Assembly: GCF_040549525.1 (NCBI RefSeq) | Contig: NZ_JBEPTM010000011.1 | Location: 1 to 64,000 of the forward strand | DNA from: Lacisediminihabitans sp040549525 | GTDB lineage: Bacteria; Actinomycetota; Actinomycetes; Actinomycetales; Microbacteriaceae | Length of the DNA stretch: 64,000 nt | Direction: 5' to 3' | In this document: one piece after another, positions 8,026-15,517 of the stretch | Numbering within the stretch: position 1 is the stretch's first letter | Layout of the letters: every line of letters begins with the position of its first letter | Made by a program: the position numbers and the translations under genes | The notes under the pieces: model-generated | The model's input: only the letters and a program-made list of their open reading frames with translations | What the model was told of the DNA's origin: nothing | Database searches by the model: none

Positions 8026-8655
8026 CTAGACGGTCGGCGGTGTCTTCGGGGTGCGCGGCTTGGTCGGTGCCTTGACGACAGGTGCCTTGACGACCGGTGG
8101 CTTGACGACCGGTGCCTTGACGACCGGTGGCTTAGCAGGGGCGACCCTCGCTTCCCGAGTATCCGGAGCGGGGGGAGTCGCCGACACCGGGGGAGTCGCC
8201 GGGGTGATGGTGCGGGTGGGAGTCGGAGGGGCGGCCTTCGGCACCACGGGCGCGACCTTGGTCGTGGCCGTCTTCTGCGGGGATGCCACGGTCGGGGATG
8301 CCACGGTCGGGGATGCGGTCGGGGACGTCACCGTCGGGGATGCCGTCGTGGACGCGGCGGATGGTGCCGCAGACTTCGGGGCGGCAGGCGAGGTCGATGA
8401 GGGGGCGGGAGCGGCGGGGGCGCTGGGGGCCGCGGGAGTCGGAAGCGGCGCGGCCGGAGGCTTCGGCGGCTCGTTCTTCGCGACGTACAACTGCGCTGCC
8501 CGGGTTGCCACGAGGAGGAAGCGCACGAGGAGGAAGACGAGTCCGACGACGATCGCGAGGGCGAGCAGCGAGAAGAAGGCCCAGACCACCAATCCGAGGA
8601 ACCCGAGGGCCCCCGCACCCATGTCGTACATTCCCGGAATCAGTGGGTTGTGCAT
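8026..8655 (-). CDS. membrane-anchored proline/threonine/alanine-rich protein
   Basis: A 209-residue protein with two parts. The N-terminal 65 residues include a long hydrophobic segment (GLVVWAFFSLLALAIVVGLVFL). The remainder is low-complexity Pro/Ala/Thr/Val sequence with PVVK and ASPTV repeats. ATG at 8655 is preceded by AGAGGAGTAACC; longer in-frame starts have no ribosome site. It follows the small membrane protein at 8658-8849 after 2 nt, so they form an operon. A wall-spanning or surface tail is plausible, but function is unknown. Confidence 0.75.
   Translation of the reverse strand: MHNPLIPGMYDMGAGALGFLGLVVWAFFSLLALAIVVGLVFLLVRFLLVATRAAQLYVAKNEPPKPPAAPLPTPAAPSAPAAPAPSSTSPAAPKSAAPSAASTTASPTVTSPTASPTVASPTVASPQKTATTKVAPVVPKAAPPTPTRTITPATPPVSATPPAPDTREARVAPAKPPVVKAPVVKPPVVKAPVVKAPTKPRTPKTPPTV
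8066..8140 (-). repeat. 15 nt tandem repeat, five units, in a coding region
   Basis: Units begin at 8066, 8081, 8096, 8111 and 8126 with consensus GGTGSCTTGACGACC, encoding PVVKA/P repeats. A second 15 nt repeat (GTCGGGGATGCCACG) follows around 8277-8340. Confidence 0.8.
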
Positions 8656-8657
8656 GG

Positions 8658-8849
8658 TTACTCCTCTAGCTCGTCGACCTTGCGCGACTGCTCCAATACC
8701 GTGTCCACCGCCACGACGACGGTGATGACCCAGCTGATCCACATGAGGGCGAGTCGCCAGTCGCGCGGACCTTTTCTTGTCGTCTGGAGGGTACCCCACC
8801 CGCCGAGGACGGCGCTGACGAAGGTGCCACTGAAGATGTATTTGCGCAA
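8658..8849 (-). CDS. small membrane protein of unknown function
   Basis: A protein of about 63 residues with two hydrophobic stretches (YIFSGTFVSAVLGGWGTL and ALMWISWVITVVVAV) and a charged C-terminus EQSRKVDELEE. The start is taken at TTG 8849 because GAAAGG lies 6 nt upstream. ATG at 8903 would add 18 residues but has no ribosome site. It is co-transcribed with the Pro-rich protein and divergent from the permease at 8957. No family assigned. Confidence 0.6.
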   Translation of the reverse strand: MRKYIFSGTFVSAVLGGWGTLQTTRKGPRDWRLALMWISWVITVVVAVDTVLEQSRKVDELEE

Positions 8850-8956
8850 CGGATGCCTTTCAAGTCGATATTTCCACGGTACTCCGCTGTGAGAAGGGCG
8901 CACAGCCCGGGATAGTGTTGAGCGCCGGAACGGCGCCGAGCAATAGAGGATGTGAC

Positions 8957-10114
8957 GTGCGAACTGCGATTCTCGGGGCCGCCCTCCTCCTCCTCGGGTT
9001 CGTGGCCATCGCCACCGGCATCCTCCCCGCCGCCGACGCGCTGGCGATCGGGGAGCGTGTCTGGCCGATCCTGCTGTTCGTGGTCGCGATCACCGTGGTC
9101 ACCGAGCTCGCGGCCGAAGCCGGACTGTTCCGCCTCGTCGCAGAGCAGACCGCCCGCTGGGGTCGCGGCCGGGCGTGGCTGCTCTGGCTGCTGGTGCTCG
9201 CCCTCGCGGTGGTCGGCACGATCTTCCTCTCACTCGACACCACGGCCGTGCTCCTGACGCCGGTCGTCGTGATCCTGGCCCGCCATGCCGGGCTGTCCCC
9301 GCTGCCTTTTGCCCTCACGACGGTCTGGATGGCGAACACGGCGTCGCTGCTGCTCCCGGTCTCGAATCTCACCAACCTGCTCGCCGAACACGAGCTCGCA
9401 GGCATCGGTCCCCTCAAGTTCGCGGCCCTCACCGCTGTGCCAGCGCTCATCTCCGTGGTGGTGCCCGCGCTCATCCTGTTCCTCGTCTTCCGGCGGGACC
9501 TCCTGGTGCGCTATCGCACCGAGCCGGCCGAGGGGCTCGACGATCGCGTGCTGCTGATCGCGAGCGGTGTGGTCGTGGCACTGCTCATCCCCTCCCTCGT
9601 CTCGGGGCTGGAGGTCTGGATCCCCACGGTCATCGCTGCCACGGTTCTCGGGGCGTTCTTTCTCGTGAGGCGCCGTTCGGTGCTGCGGTTCGGACTGCTT
9701 CCGTGGCAACTCGTGCTGCTGGCCTCCGGCCTCTTCCTCGTGGTGGAAGCCGCCCACTCGCTCGGTCTCGGAATGCTGCTCGCCACCGTTTCGGGCACCG
9801 GCAACGACCCGCTGAGCTTGCTGCGGCTGGCGGGGGTCGCGACCCTCGGCGCCAACACCATTGACAACCTGCCGGCGTATCTGGCTCTCGAGCCCGTGGC
9901 CGGCGACCCCGTTCGGCTCGTCGCGCTGCTGATCGGCGTGAACGTCGGTTCGTTGATCACCCCCTGGGCGTCGCTGGCCACACTCCTCTGGCATGAACGG
10001 CTGAAGGCACTGGACGTCGAGATCTCGTGGGGTCGCTACGCCCTGCTCGGGCTCATCGCGGCGCCGATCACGGTGACTCTCGCGACGCTCGGGCTCGCTC
10101 TCTCGCAGGGCTGA
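8957..10114 (+). CDS. ArsB/NhaD-type (ion transporter superfamily) permease
   Basis: A 385-residue membrane protein with about 10-11 hydrophobic segments. Family-typical stretches include DTTAVLLTPVVVILARHAG and ANTASLLLPVSNLTNLLAEHEL, as in ArsB and NhaD/SLC13 anion or Na+/H+ carriers, and a second-half repeat with GANTIDNLPAYLALEP. GTG at 8957 has AGAGGA 6 nt upstream. There is no arsR or arsenate reductase nearby, so an arsenite role is not supported and the substrate is open. Confidence 0.8.
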   Translation: MRTAILGAALLLLGFVAIATGILPAADALAIGERVWPILLFVVAITVVTELAAEAGLFRLVAEQTARWGRGRAWLLWLLVLALAVVGTIFLSLDTTAVLLTPVVVILARHAGLSPLPFALTTVWMANTASLLLPVSNLTNLLAEHELAGIGPLKFAALTAVPALISVVVPALILFLVFRRDLLVRYRTEPAEGLDDRVLLIASGVVVALLIPSLVSGLEVWIPTVIAATVLGAFFLVRRRSVLRFGLLPWQLVLLASGLFLVVEAAHSLGLGMLLATVSGTGNDPLSLLRLAGVATLGANTIDNLPAYLALEPVAGDPVRLVALLIGVNVGSLITPWASLATLLWHERLKALDVEISWGRYALLGLIAAPITVTLATLGLALSQG

Positions 10115-10268
10115 TTTCTCCGGTGTCGCCGCGCTCTCAACGGTTTCGGCACTGGTGGCGCCTGTGCAGCGGAAGGCCCACTCATCGCCGGAAACGGCCG
10201 GGGCGAGGCCTTCGTGCCCGTGCGGTCGATCGCCGCTGTCGTCGGGCTCTTCCGTTCGCCCCGCAGCG
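10115..10268. other. convergent intergenic spacer
   Basis: This 154 bp gap between the permease and the CorA-like gene, both ending here, contains no gene, array or strong hairpin that I can see. It is a useful contrast to the repeat-filled convergent gaps elsewhere in the window. Confidence 0.6.
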
Positions 10269-11237
10269 TCAGAGCCAGTCGCGCTTCTTGAACTGCAGGT
10301 AGAGCCCGAGGGACGCCGCGACGATCAGCCCGATCGAGAGCCAGACACCCCAGGTCGTGCCGAACCCGGCGAACTTGAGATTCTGGCCGAAGAATCCGGT
10401 GATCGCCGTCGGCACGGCGATGATGGCCGCCCAACTCGTCACCTTCTTCATGATCAGGTTCATGCGGTTGCTCTGGATGCTGAGATTCGTTTCGAGAATG
10501 GTCGAGATCAGATCGCGAAGCGACTCCGTCCACTCGGTAGCGCGCAGCACGTGGTCGTAGACATCCTGGAAGTACGGGGTCATCTCCGTGTCGAAGGCCT
10601 CGAGATCGCGGCGGAGCACTGTGTTCACGACTTCACGCATCGGCAGGACCACCCGCCGCAAGAGCACGAGAGACTTGCGGAACTCGAAGGATCGCCGCTG
10701 CACCTCCTTGTCGCGGGGGCGGTCGTCGAACAGGGCATCCTCGAGCTCGTCCGACGCCGTGTCGAGCTGTTGCACAGTCTCGAAGTGACCGTCGACGATT
10801 TCGTCGAGAAGCCCCCAGAGTAGGTAGGCGACGCCGTGTTTCGCGAGGTCCTTGTCGCTGTCCCACCGCTGGACGACCTTCGACATGTCGAAATCCGGGC
10901 CATGGACGGTGACCAGCGCGTGCGGCGTGATGAAGGCCTTGATCTCATGGGTCTCGAGCTCCCCGGTCACGGTGTCGAGAGAGACGGCGTAGGCGGCGAG
11001 AAACAGGTGGGTGTCATAGCGGTCGAGCTTCGGCCGCTGGGAGGAATGCACGGCATCCTCGACCGCCAGCGGATGCAGCCCCAGCTCCTCGGTGATGGTC
11101 GCGAGGTCCGACTCACCGGGGGAGAGGAAGTCCGCCCAGACCGTGCAGCCCTCCTCGAGGATGTGGTCGGAGATGTCTTCGACCGGGAACCCTTCGGTCT
11201 TCAGTACGCCGTGGTTGTAGAGCCGGGTAGTTGCCAT
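10269..11237 (-). CDS. CorA-family divalent cation channel
   Basis: A 322-residue protein with the CorA layout: a large cytosolic N-terminal domain, a long helix, two C-terminal membrane segments (TSWAAIIAVPTAITGFF and GVWLSIGLIVAASLGLYL) and a basic tail QFKKRDWL. The usual YGMN selectivity signature reads FFGQN here, a variant I associate with actinobacterial homologues. It keeps the Gly and Asn but not Met, so Mg2+ specificity should not be assumed. The ATG lies 6 nt after a TAGCAT box, so the mRNA is probably leaderless. Confidence 0.88.
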   Translation of the reverse strand: MATTRLYNHGVLKTEGFPVEDISDHILEEGCTVWADFLSPGESDLATITEELGLHPLAVEDAVHSSQRPKLDRYDTHLFLAAYAVSLDTVTGELETHEIKAFITPHALVTVHGPDFDMSKVVQRWDSDKDLAKHGVAYLLWGLLDEIVDGHFETVQQLDTASDELEDALFDDRPRDKEVQRRSFEFRKSLVLLRRVVLPMREVVNTVLRRDLEAFDTEMTPYFQDVYDHVLRATEWTESLRDLISTILETNLSIQSNRMNLIMKKVTSWAAIIAVPTAITGFFGQNLKFAGFGTTWGVWLSIGLIVAASLGLYLQFKKRDWL

Positions 11238-11243
11238 CGGGCA

Positions 11244-11249
11244 ATGCTA
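11244..11249 (-). promoter_or_regulatory. -10 box of the corA-like gene, leaderless start
   Basis: TAGCAT on the minus strand ends 6 nt before the ATG at 11237, placing the expected transcription start at or beside the start codon. No ribosome site is present. Confidence 0.5.
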
Positions 11250-11281
11250 GTTCCGTGCTGTGCAGTAACCTTGGTGGCACA

Positions 11282-12772
11282 GTGACTTCAACGACAAGCG
11301 GCACCTACGACTTCATCGTCGTGTCCAATCGCCTCCCTGTCGACCGCGTTGTCGGTGCCGATGGCTCCGCCAGCTGGACCCGGTCTCCCGGCGGCCTCGT
11401 TACCGCCCTCGAGCCGGTCATGAAGCAGAACGAGGGTGCCTGGATCGGCTGGGGTGGCCAGCCGGACCTCGAACTCGACCCCTTCGACAGCGACGGAATC
11501 CGCATCATCCCCGTGGCCCTCACCGCGCTCGAGATCGAGCAGTACTACGAGGGCTTCTCCAACGACACGCTCTGGCCGCTGTATCACGACGTGATCGCCC
11601 CGCCCAGCTACCACCGCGAGTGGTGGGACAGCTACGTCGAGGTCAACCAGCGATTCGCGGATGCCGCGGCCGTGGCAGCAGCACCCGGCGCGGTGGTCTG
11701 GATTCAGGACTACCAACTCCAGCTCGTGCCGAAACTGCTGCGCGGGATCCGCCCGGACCTCACCATCGGGTTCTTCAACCACATCCCCTTCCCGCCCTAC
11801 GGCATCTACTCCCAGCTGCCGTGGCGCACCCAGATCATCGAGGGACTCCTCGGAGCCGACGTGATCGGATTCCAGCGGGTCGCGGATGCGAGCAACTTCC
11901 AGCGGGCGGTGCGTCGCCTCAAGGGCTATGCCACCAAGGGCTACCAGGTCGAGGTGCCCATCGTCGATGCGTCTCCGGGTGTTCGCGTCTACGGAGAGAT
12001 CAAACGCCAGGGAAGCTTCCGAACCGTTGTCGCCCGCGCGTTCCCCATCTCGATCGACAGTGCCAGCTTCGAAGAACTCGCCCGCACTCCTGAGGTGCAG
12101 GAGCGAGCGAAGCAGATCCGCGCAGAGCTCGGCAATCCGAGAACGGTGATGCTCGGGGTCGATCGCCTCGACTACACCAAGGGCATCACCCACCGGTTGA
12201 AGGCCTACGGCGAACTGCTCGCCGAGGGCAAGCTGAGCTCCGAGGACGTCACGCTCGTGCAGGTCGCCAACCCCAGTCGCGAGCGGGTGCAGGCCTACAT
12301 GGCGCTGCGCGATGACATCGAGCTCACGGTCGGCCGCATCAACGGCGACTACGGCACGATCGCCCACGTGCCGATCAGCTACCAGCACCACGGCTTCCCC
12401 CGGGATGAGATGGTGGCGCTGTACCTCGCCGCCGACGTGATGCTCGTCACGGCACTGAGGGACGGCATGAACCTCGTGGCCAAGGAATATGTGGCCTGCC
12501 GCTTCGACGACGGTGGTGTGCTCATCCTCAGCGAATTCGCCGGGGCATCCGACGAGCTGAAACGGGCGCTCCTCGTCAACCCGCACGACATCGACGGCGT
12601 GAAGGAGGCGATCCTGCAGGCCATCGCGATGCCGAAGAGTGAACGATCCGCGCGCATGCGATCGCTTCGCAAGCGGGTGCTCGAGCACGACGTCTCCCGC
12701 TGGTCGCGCGACTTCCTGGATGTGCTCGAGAGCCGGGCGCACCACGGATCCGAGGGGCACAGACTTTCCTGA
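11282..12772 (+). CDS. otsA: alpha,alpha-trehalose-phosphate synthase (UDP- or GDP-glucose dependent)
   Basis: A 496-residue GT20 glycosyltransferase that makes trehalose 6-phosphate from a sugar nucleotide and glucose 6-phosphate. Signatures are SNRLPVDR, GWGGQ, FNHIPFPPYGIYSQLPWR, GVDRLDYTKGI and DGMNLVAKEYV. GTG at 11282 is chosen because the conserved sequence begins right after it and GGTGG lies upstream. It overlaps otsB by one base, so the two are co-translated. Trehalose serves as an osmotic and desiccation protectant. Confidence 0.95.
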   Translation: MTSTTSGTYDFIVVSNRLPVDRVVGADGSASWTRSPGGLVTALEPVMKQNEGAWIGWGGQPDLELDPFDSDGIRIIPVALTALEIEQYYEGFSNDTLWPLYHDVIAPPSYHREWWDSYVEVNQRFADAAAVAAAPGAVVWIQDYQLQLVPKLLRGIRPDLTIGFFNHIPFPPYGIYSQLPWRTQIIEGLLGADVIGFQRVADASNFQRAVRRLKGYATKGYQVEVPIVDASPGVRVYGEIKRQGSFRTVVARAFPISIDSASFEELARTPEVQERAKQIRAELGNPRTVMLGVDRLDYTKGITHRLKAYGELLAEGKLSSEDVTLVQVANPSRERVQAYMALRDDIELTVGRINGDYGTIAHVPISYQHHGFPRDEMVALYLAADVMLVTALRDGMNLVAKEYVACRFDDGGVLILSEFAGASDELKRALLVNPHDIDGVKEAILQAIAMPKSERSARMRSLRKRVLEHDVSRWSRDFLDVLESRAHHGSEGHRLS

Positions 12773-13587
12773 TGGTCGACGTAGACACCCCTCCCAACTT
12801 CTCTCGACTGCCCGAGCCGTTCATCGGAGCGCTGCGGGAACTCGCGCGCACCCGACGGCTGCTCGTGGCGCTCGACTTCGACGGCACTCTCGCGCCGGAG
12901 GTGGATGCGCCGGAGCATGCCCGTGCGCTGCCCGAGGCGCGCGCCGCCGTGCTTCGCCTCAACGACATGCCCAACACGCGGGTGGCACTGGTCTCCGGTC
13001 GCGCCCTCGACAGCCTCATCGAGGTGTCGGACCTGCCGGACAGCGTGCTGCTCGTCGGGTCCCACGGCATCGAGCTCCGACTCGACAACCCCGGTGACAG
13101 CGTCACCCTCAACACGACGGAGTTCGAGCGCATCGACGTTCTCGGCGAGGTGCTCAACGAGGTGGCCAATTCCTTCGACGAGGTCTGGCTGGAGGAGAAG
13201 CCGGCAGGATTCGCTCTCCACACCCGGCTCGCGTCAGAGCGCAACAGCCGGATCGCGCACCTGGTCGCTCGCAGCGAGACCGCCGCCGAGCTCGATGACC
13301 TCACCATCCGCAGCGGCAAGAATGTGCTCGAGTTCTCGGTGCGGTCCACCACCAAGGGCGAGGCCGTCGAGCATCTGCGCACCTACACGAAGGCCACGGC
13401 GGTCTTCTATGCGGGCGACGACGTGACGGACGAGGATGCCTTCGCGGCTCTCGGTGCGGATGACGTTGGCCTCAAGAGCGGGCACGGTTCGACTCTCGCG
13501 AACTTCCGGGTCGCCGGCCCCATCGATGTGGCCCGCGCGATCAACCTGCTCGCCGACCTCCGCGAGGGTGACGTACACGAGCAGTAG
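12772..13587 (+). CDS. otsB: trehalose-6-phosphate phosphatase
   Basis: A 271-residue HAD-superfamily phosphatase completing trehalose synthesis after OtsA. The DxDxT nucleophile motif is ALDFDGTLAP (about residues 33-42). Motif II is VSGRALDSL with GSHGIELR, and the C-terminal metal site is YAGDDVTDEDAF. Start and stop overlap otsA by one base (TGATG). Length is normal for the family. Confidence 0.94.
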   Translation: MVDVDTPPNFSRLPEPFIGALRELARTRRLLVALDFDGTLAPEVDAPEHARALPEARAAVLRLNDMPNTRVALVSGRALDSLIEVSDLPDSVLLVGSHGIELRLDNPGDSVTLNTTEFERIDVLGEVLNEVANSFDEVWLEEKPAGFALHTRLASERNSRIAHLVARSETAAELDDLTIRSGKNVLEFSVRSTTKGEAVEHLRTYTKATAVFYAGDDVTDEDAFAALGADDVGLKSGHGSTLANFRVAGPIDVARAINLLADLREGDVHEQ

Positions 13588-13625
13588 CTCTGTCGCATCC
13601 GCTGAGTCTCCGCTCCCTCCTTCCT

Positions 13626-13708
13626 CCCAAAATGCAGGAGATTCGCCATCGATCGGCCCCTGTTGCGGCGGAACAGCCCCACTGGTGGCGGATCTCCTGC
13701 GTTTTGGG
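13626..13708. repeat. 83 bp inverted-repeat element (type A)
   Basis: Arms of 23 bp (13626-13648 and 13686-13708) match at 21 positions and enclose 37 bp. The outer ends are CCCAAAA/TTTTGGG and the arm contains GCAGGAGAT. It fills the otsB-ilvD gap (13588-13758). Transcribed, it would form a long hairpin with a TTTTGGG tail and could act as a terminator. Confidence 0.8.
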
Positions 13709-13745
13709 TCACACGGGCGGCGATCGTGCATGCGTGAGGGCGTTC

Positions 13746-13751
13746 TAGACT
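13746..13751 (+). promoter_or_regulatory. -10 box of ilvD, leaderless start
   Basis: TAGACT ends 7 nt before the ilvD ATG (13759), and there is no ribosome site between them. Transcription probably starts at the A of the ATG. Confidence 0.5.
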
Positions 13752-13758
13752 CTGTTAC

Positions 13759-15456
13759 ATGCCCGAAACAGTCGACTGGAAGCCCCGTTCACGCACCGTA
13801 ACCGACGGTATCGAAGCCATGACCTCCCGCGGCATGCTGCGCGCGGTCGGCATGGGCGACTCCGACTGGGAAAAGCCGCAAGTCGGCATCGCGAGTTCGT
13901 GGAACGAGATCACCCCCTGCAACCTCAGCCTGGACCGCCTGGCGCAGGCCGCAAAGGAGGGCGTGCACTCCGGCGGCGGCTACCCACTGCAGTTCGGCAC
14001 CATCTCCGTGTCCGACGGCATCAGCATGGGGCACGAGGGCATGCACTTCTCGCTGGTGAGCCGCGAGGTGATCGCCGATTCCGTCGAGGTCGTCATGCAG
14101 GCCGAGCGACTCGACGGCTCCGTTCTGCTCGCCGGCTGCGACAAGTCCCTTCCCGGCATGCTCATGGCTGCCGCCCGCCTCGACCTCTCCTCCGTGTTCC
14201 TCTACGCCGGTTCGATCGCTCCCGGATGGGTGCGTCTCAGCGACGGCACCGAGAAGGAGGTCACCATCATCGACTCCTTCGAGGCGGTCGGAGGCGTCAA
14301 GGCCGGCACGATGAGCGACGAGGATGCCTACGCCATCGAATGCGCGATCGCTCCGGGCGAGGGTGCCTGCGGCGGCATGTACACGGCCAACACCATGGCG
14401 AGCGTCGCAGAGGCGCTCGGGATGGCGCTGCCGGGCTCGACGAGTCCGGCCGCGGCCGACCGGCGCCGCGACTACTTCGCCCACAAGAGTGGCGAGGCTG
14501 TCGTCAACCTGTTGCGCCTCGGAATCACCACCCGGGACATCCTCACCAAGGATGCCTTCGAGAATGCGATCGCCGTGGCGATGGCCCTCGGCGGATCCAC
14601 CAACGTCGTGCTCCACCTCCTCGCCATCGCGTGGGAAGCGGATGTCGACCTCTCGCTCGACGACTTCAACCGCATCGGCGACACCATTCCCCACCTCGCC
14701 GACATGAAGCCCTTCGGCCAGTTCGTGATGAACGACCTGGATCGTCGCGGAGGCATCCCCGTTCTGATGAAGGCACTGCTGAATGCCGGACTGCTGCACG
14801 GCGACGCGCTCACCGTCACCGGCAAGACCCTGGCCGAGAATCTCGCCGAGCTGAACATCCCGCCGCTGGACGGCATGGTGCTGCGCACCCTGGACAACCC
14901 GATCCATGCGACCGGAGGACTCACCATCCTTCGCGGATCCCTCGCACCGGAGGGCGCCGTCGTCAAGACCGCCGGGTTCGACGCCAAGGTCTTCGAGGGC
15001 CCCGCGCGGGTCTTCGAGCGCGAGCGCGCGGCAATGGACGCCCTCACCGAGGGCAGGATCGGAAAGGGCGACATCGTCGTCATCCGCTATGAGGGACCCA
15101 AGGGCGGACCGGGGATGCGCGAGATGCTCGCCATCACCGCCGCCATCAAGGGAGCCGGGCTCGGCAAGGATGTACTACTCTTGACGGACGGACGATTCTC
15201 AGGCGGCACAACCGGACTGTGTATCGGCCACATAGCACCCGAAGCGGTGGACGCAGGTCCCATCGCCTTCGTGCGCGATGGTGATCTAATACGGGTCGAT
15301 ATCGCCGCTCGTTCTCTCGATCTACTTGTCGATGAGGCCGAGCTAGCTGCTCGCCGCTCTGGCTGGGCTCCGCTTCCCCCGCGCTATACCCGTGGCGTTC
15401 TCGCAAAGTACTCGAAGCTCGTGCACTCCGCCGCAGAGGGCGCGATCACGGGCTAA
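13759..15456 (+). CDS. ilvD: dihydroxy-acid dehydratase
   Basis: A 565-residue IlvD/Edd-family iron-sulfur enzyme that dehydrates 2,3-dihydroxy-isovalerate and -methylvalerate to 2-oxo acids (EC 4.2.1.9). Cluster-binding cysteines are in ITPCNLSL, LLAGCDKSLPGM and GEGACGGMYTANTM. The C-terminal RFSGGTTGLCIGH segment is typical. Full length. It lies 61 bp upstream of ilvB, so dehydratase, acetohydroxyacid synthase and isomeroreductase are probably co-regulated. Confidence 0.95.
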   Translation: MPETVDWKPRSRTVTDGIEAMTSRGMLRAVGMGDSDWEKPQVGIASSWNEITPCNLSLDRLAQAAKEGVHSGGGYPLQFGTISVSDGISMGHEGMHFSLVSREVIADSVEVVMQAERLDGSVLLAGCDKSLPGMLMAAARLDLSSVFLYAGSIAPGWVRLSDGTEKEVTIIDSFEAVGGVKAGTMSDEDAYAIECAIAPGEGACGGMYTANTMASVAEALGMALPGSTSPAAADRRRDYFAHKSGEAVVNLLRLGITTRDILTKDAFENAIAVAMALGGSTNVVLHLLAIAWEADVDLSLDDFNRIGDTIPHLADMKPFGQFVMNDLDRRGGIPVLMKALLNAGLLHGDALTVTGKTLAENLAELNIPPLDGMVLRTLDNPIHATGGLTILRGSLAPEGAVVKTAGFDAKVFEGPARVFERERAAMDALTEGRIGKGDIVVIRYEGPKGGPGMREMLAITAAIKGAGLGKDVLLLTDGRFSGGTTGLCIGHIAPEAVDAGPIAFVRDGDLIRVDIAARSLDLLVDEAELAARRSGWAPLPPRYTRGVLAKYSKLVHSAAEGAITG

Positions 15457-15517
15457 CCCGGGGTCGGGACGTCTCGCCCCCCACCATTCGCACTCTATGT
15501 CTCGCAAGGAATATTCC

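Noticed and set aside
8957..10114. Arsenic resistance operon
   Set aside because: The permease fold is shared by ArsB and NhaD/SLC13 carriers, and there is no arsR, arsC or acr3 nearby.
15457..15517. ilv leader peptide and attenuator before ilvB
   Set aside because: The gap is only 61 bp, shows no run of Ile/Val/Leu codons in a short frame and has only a weak hairpin.
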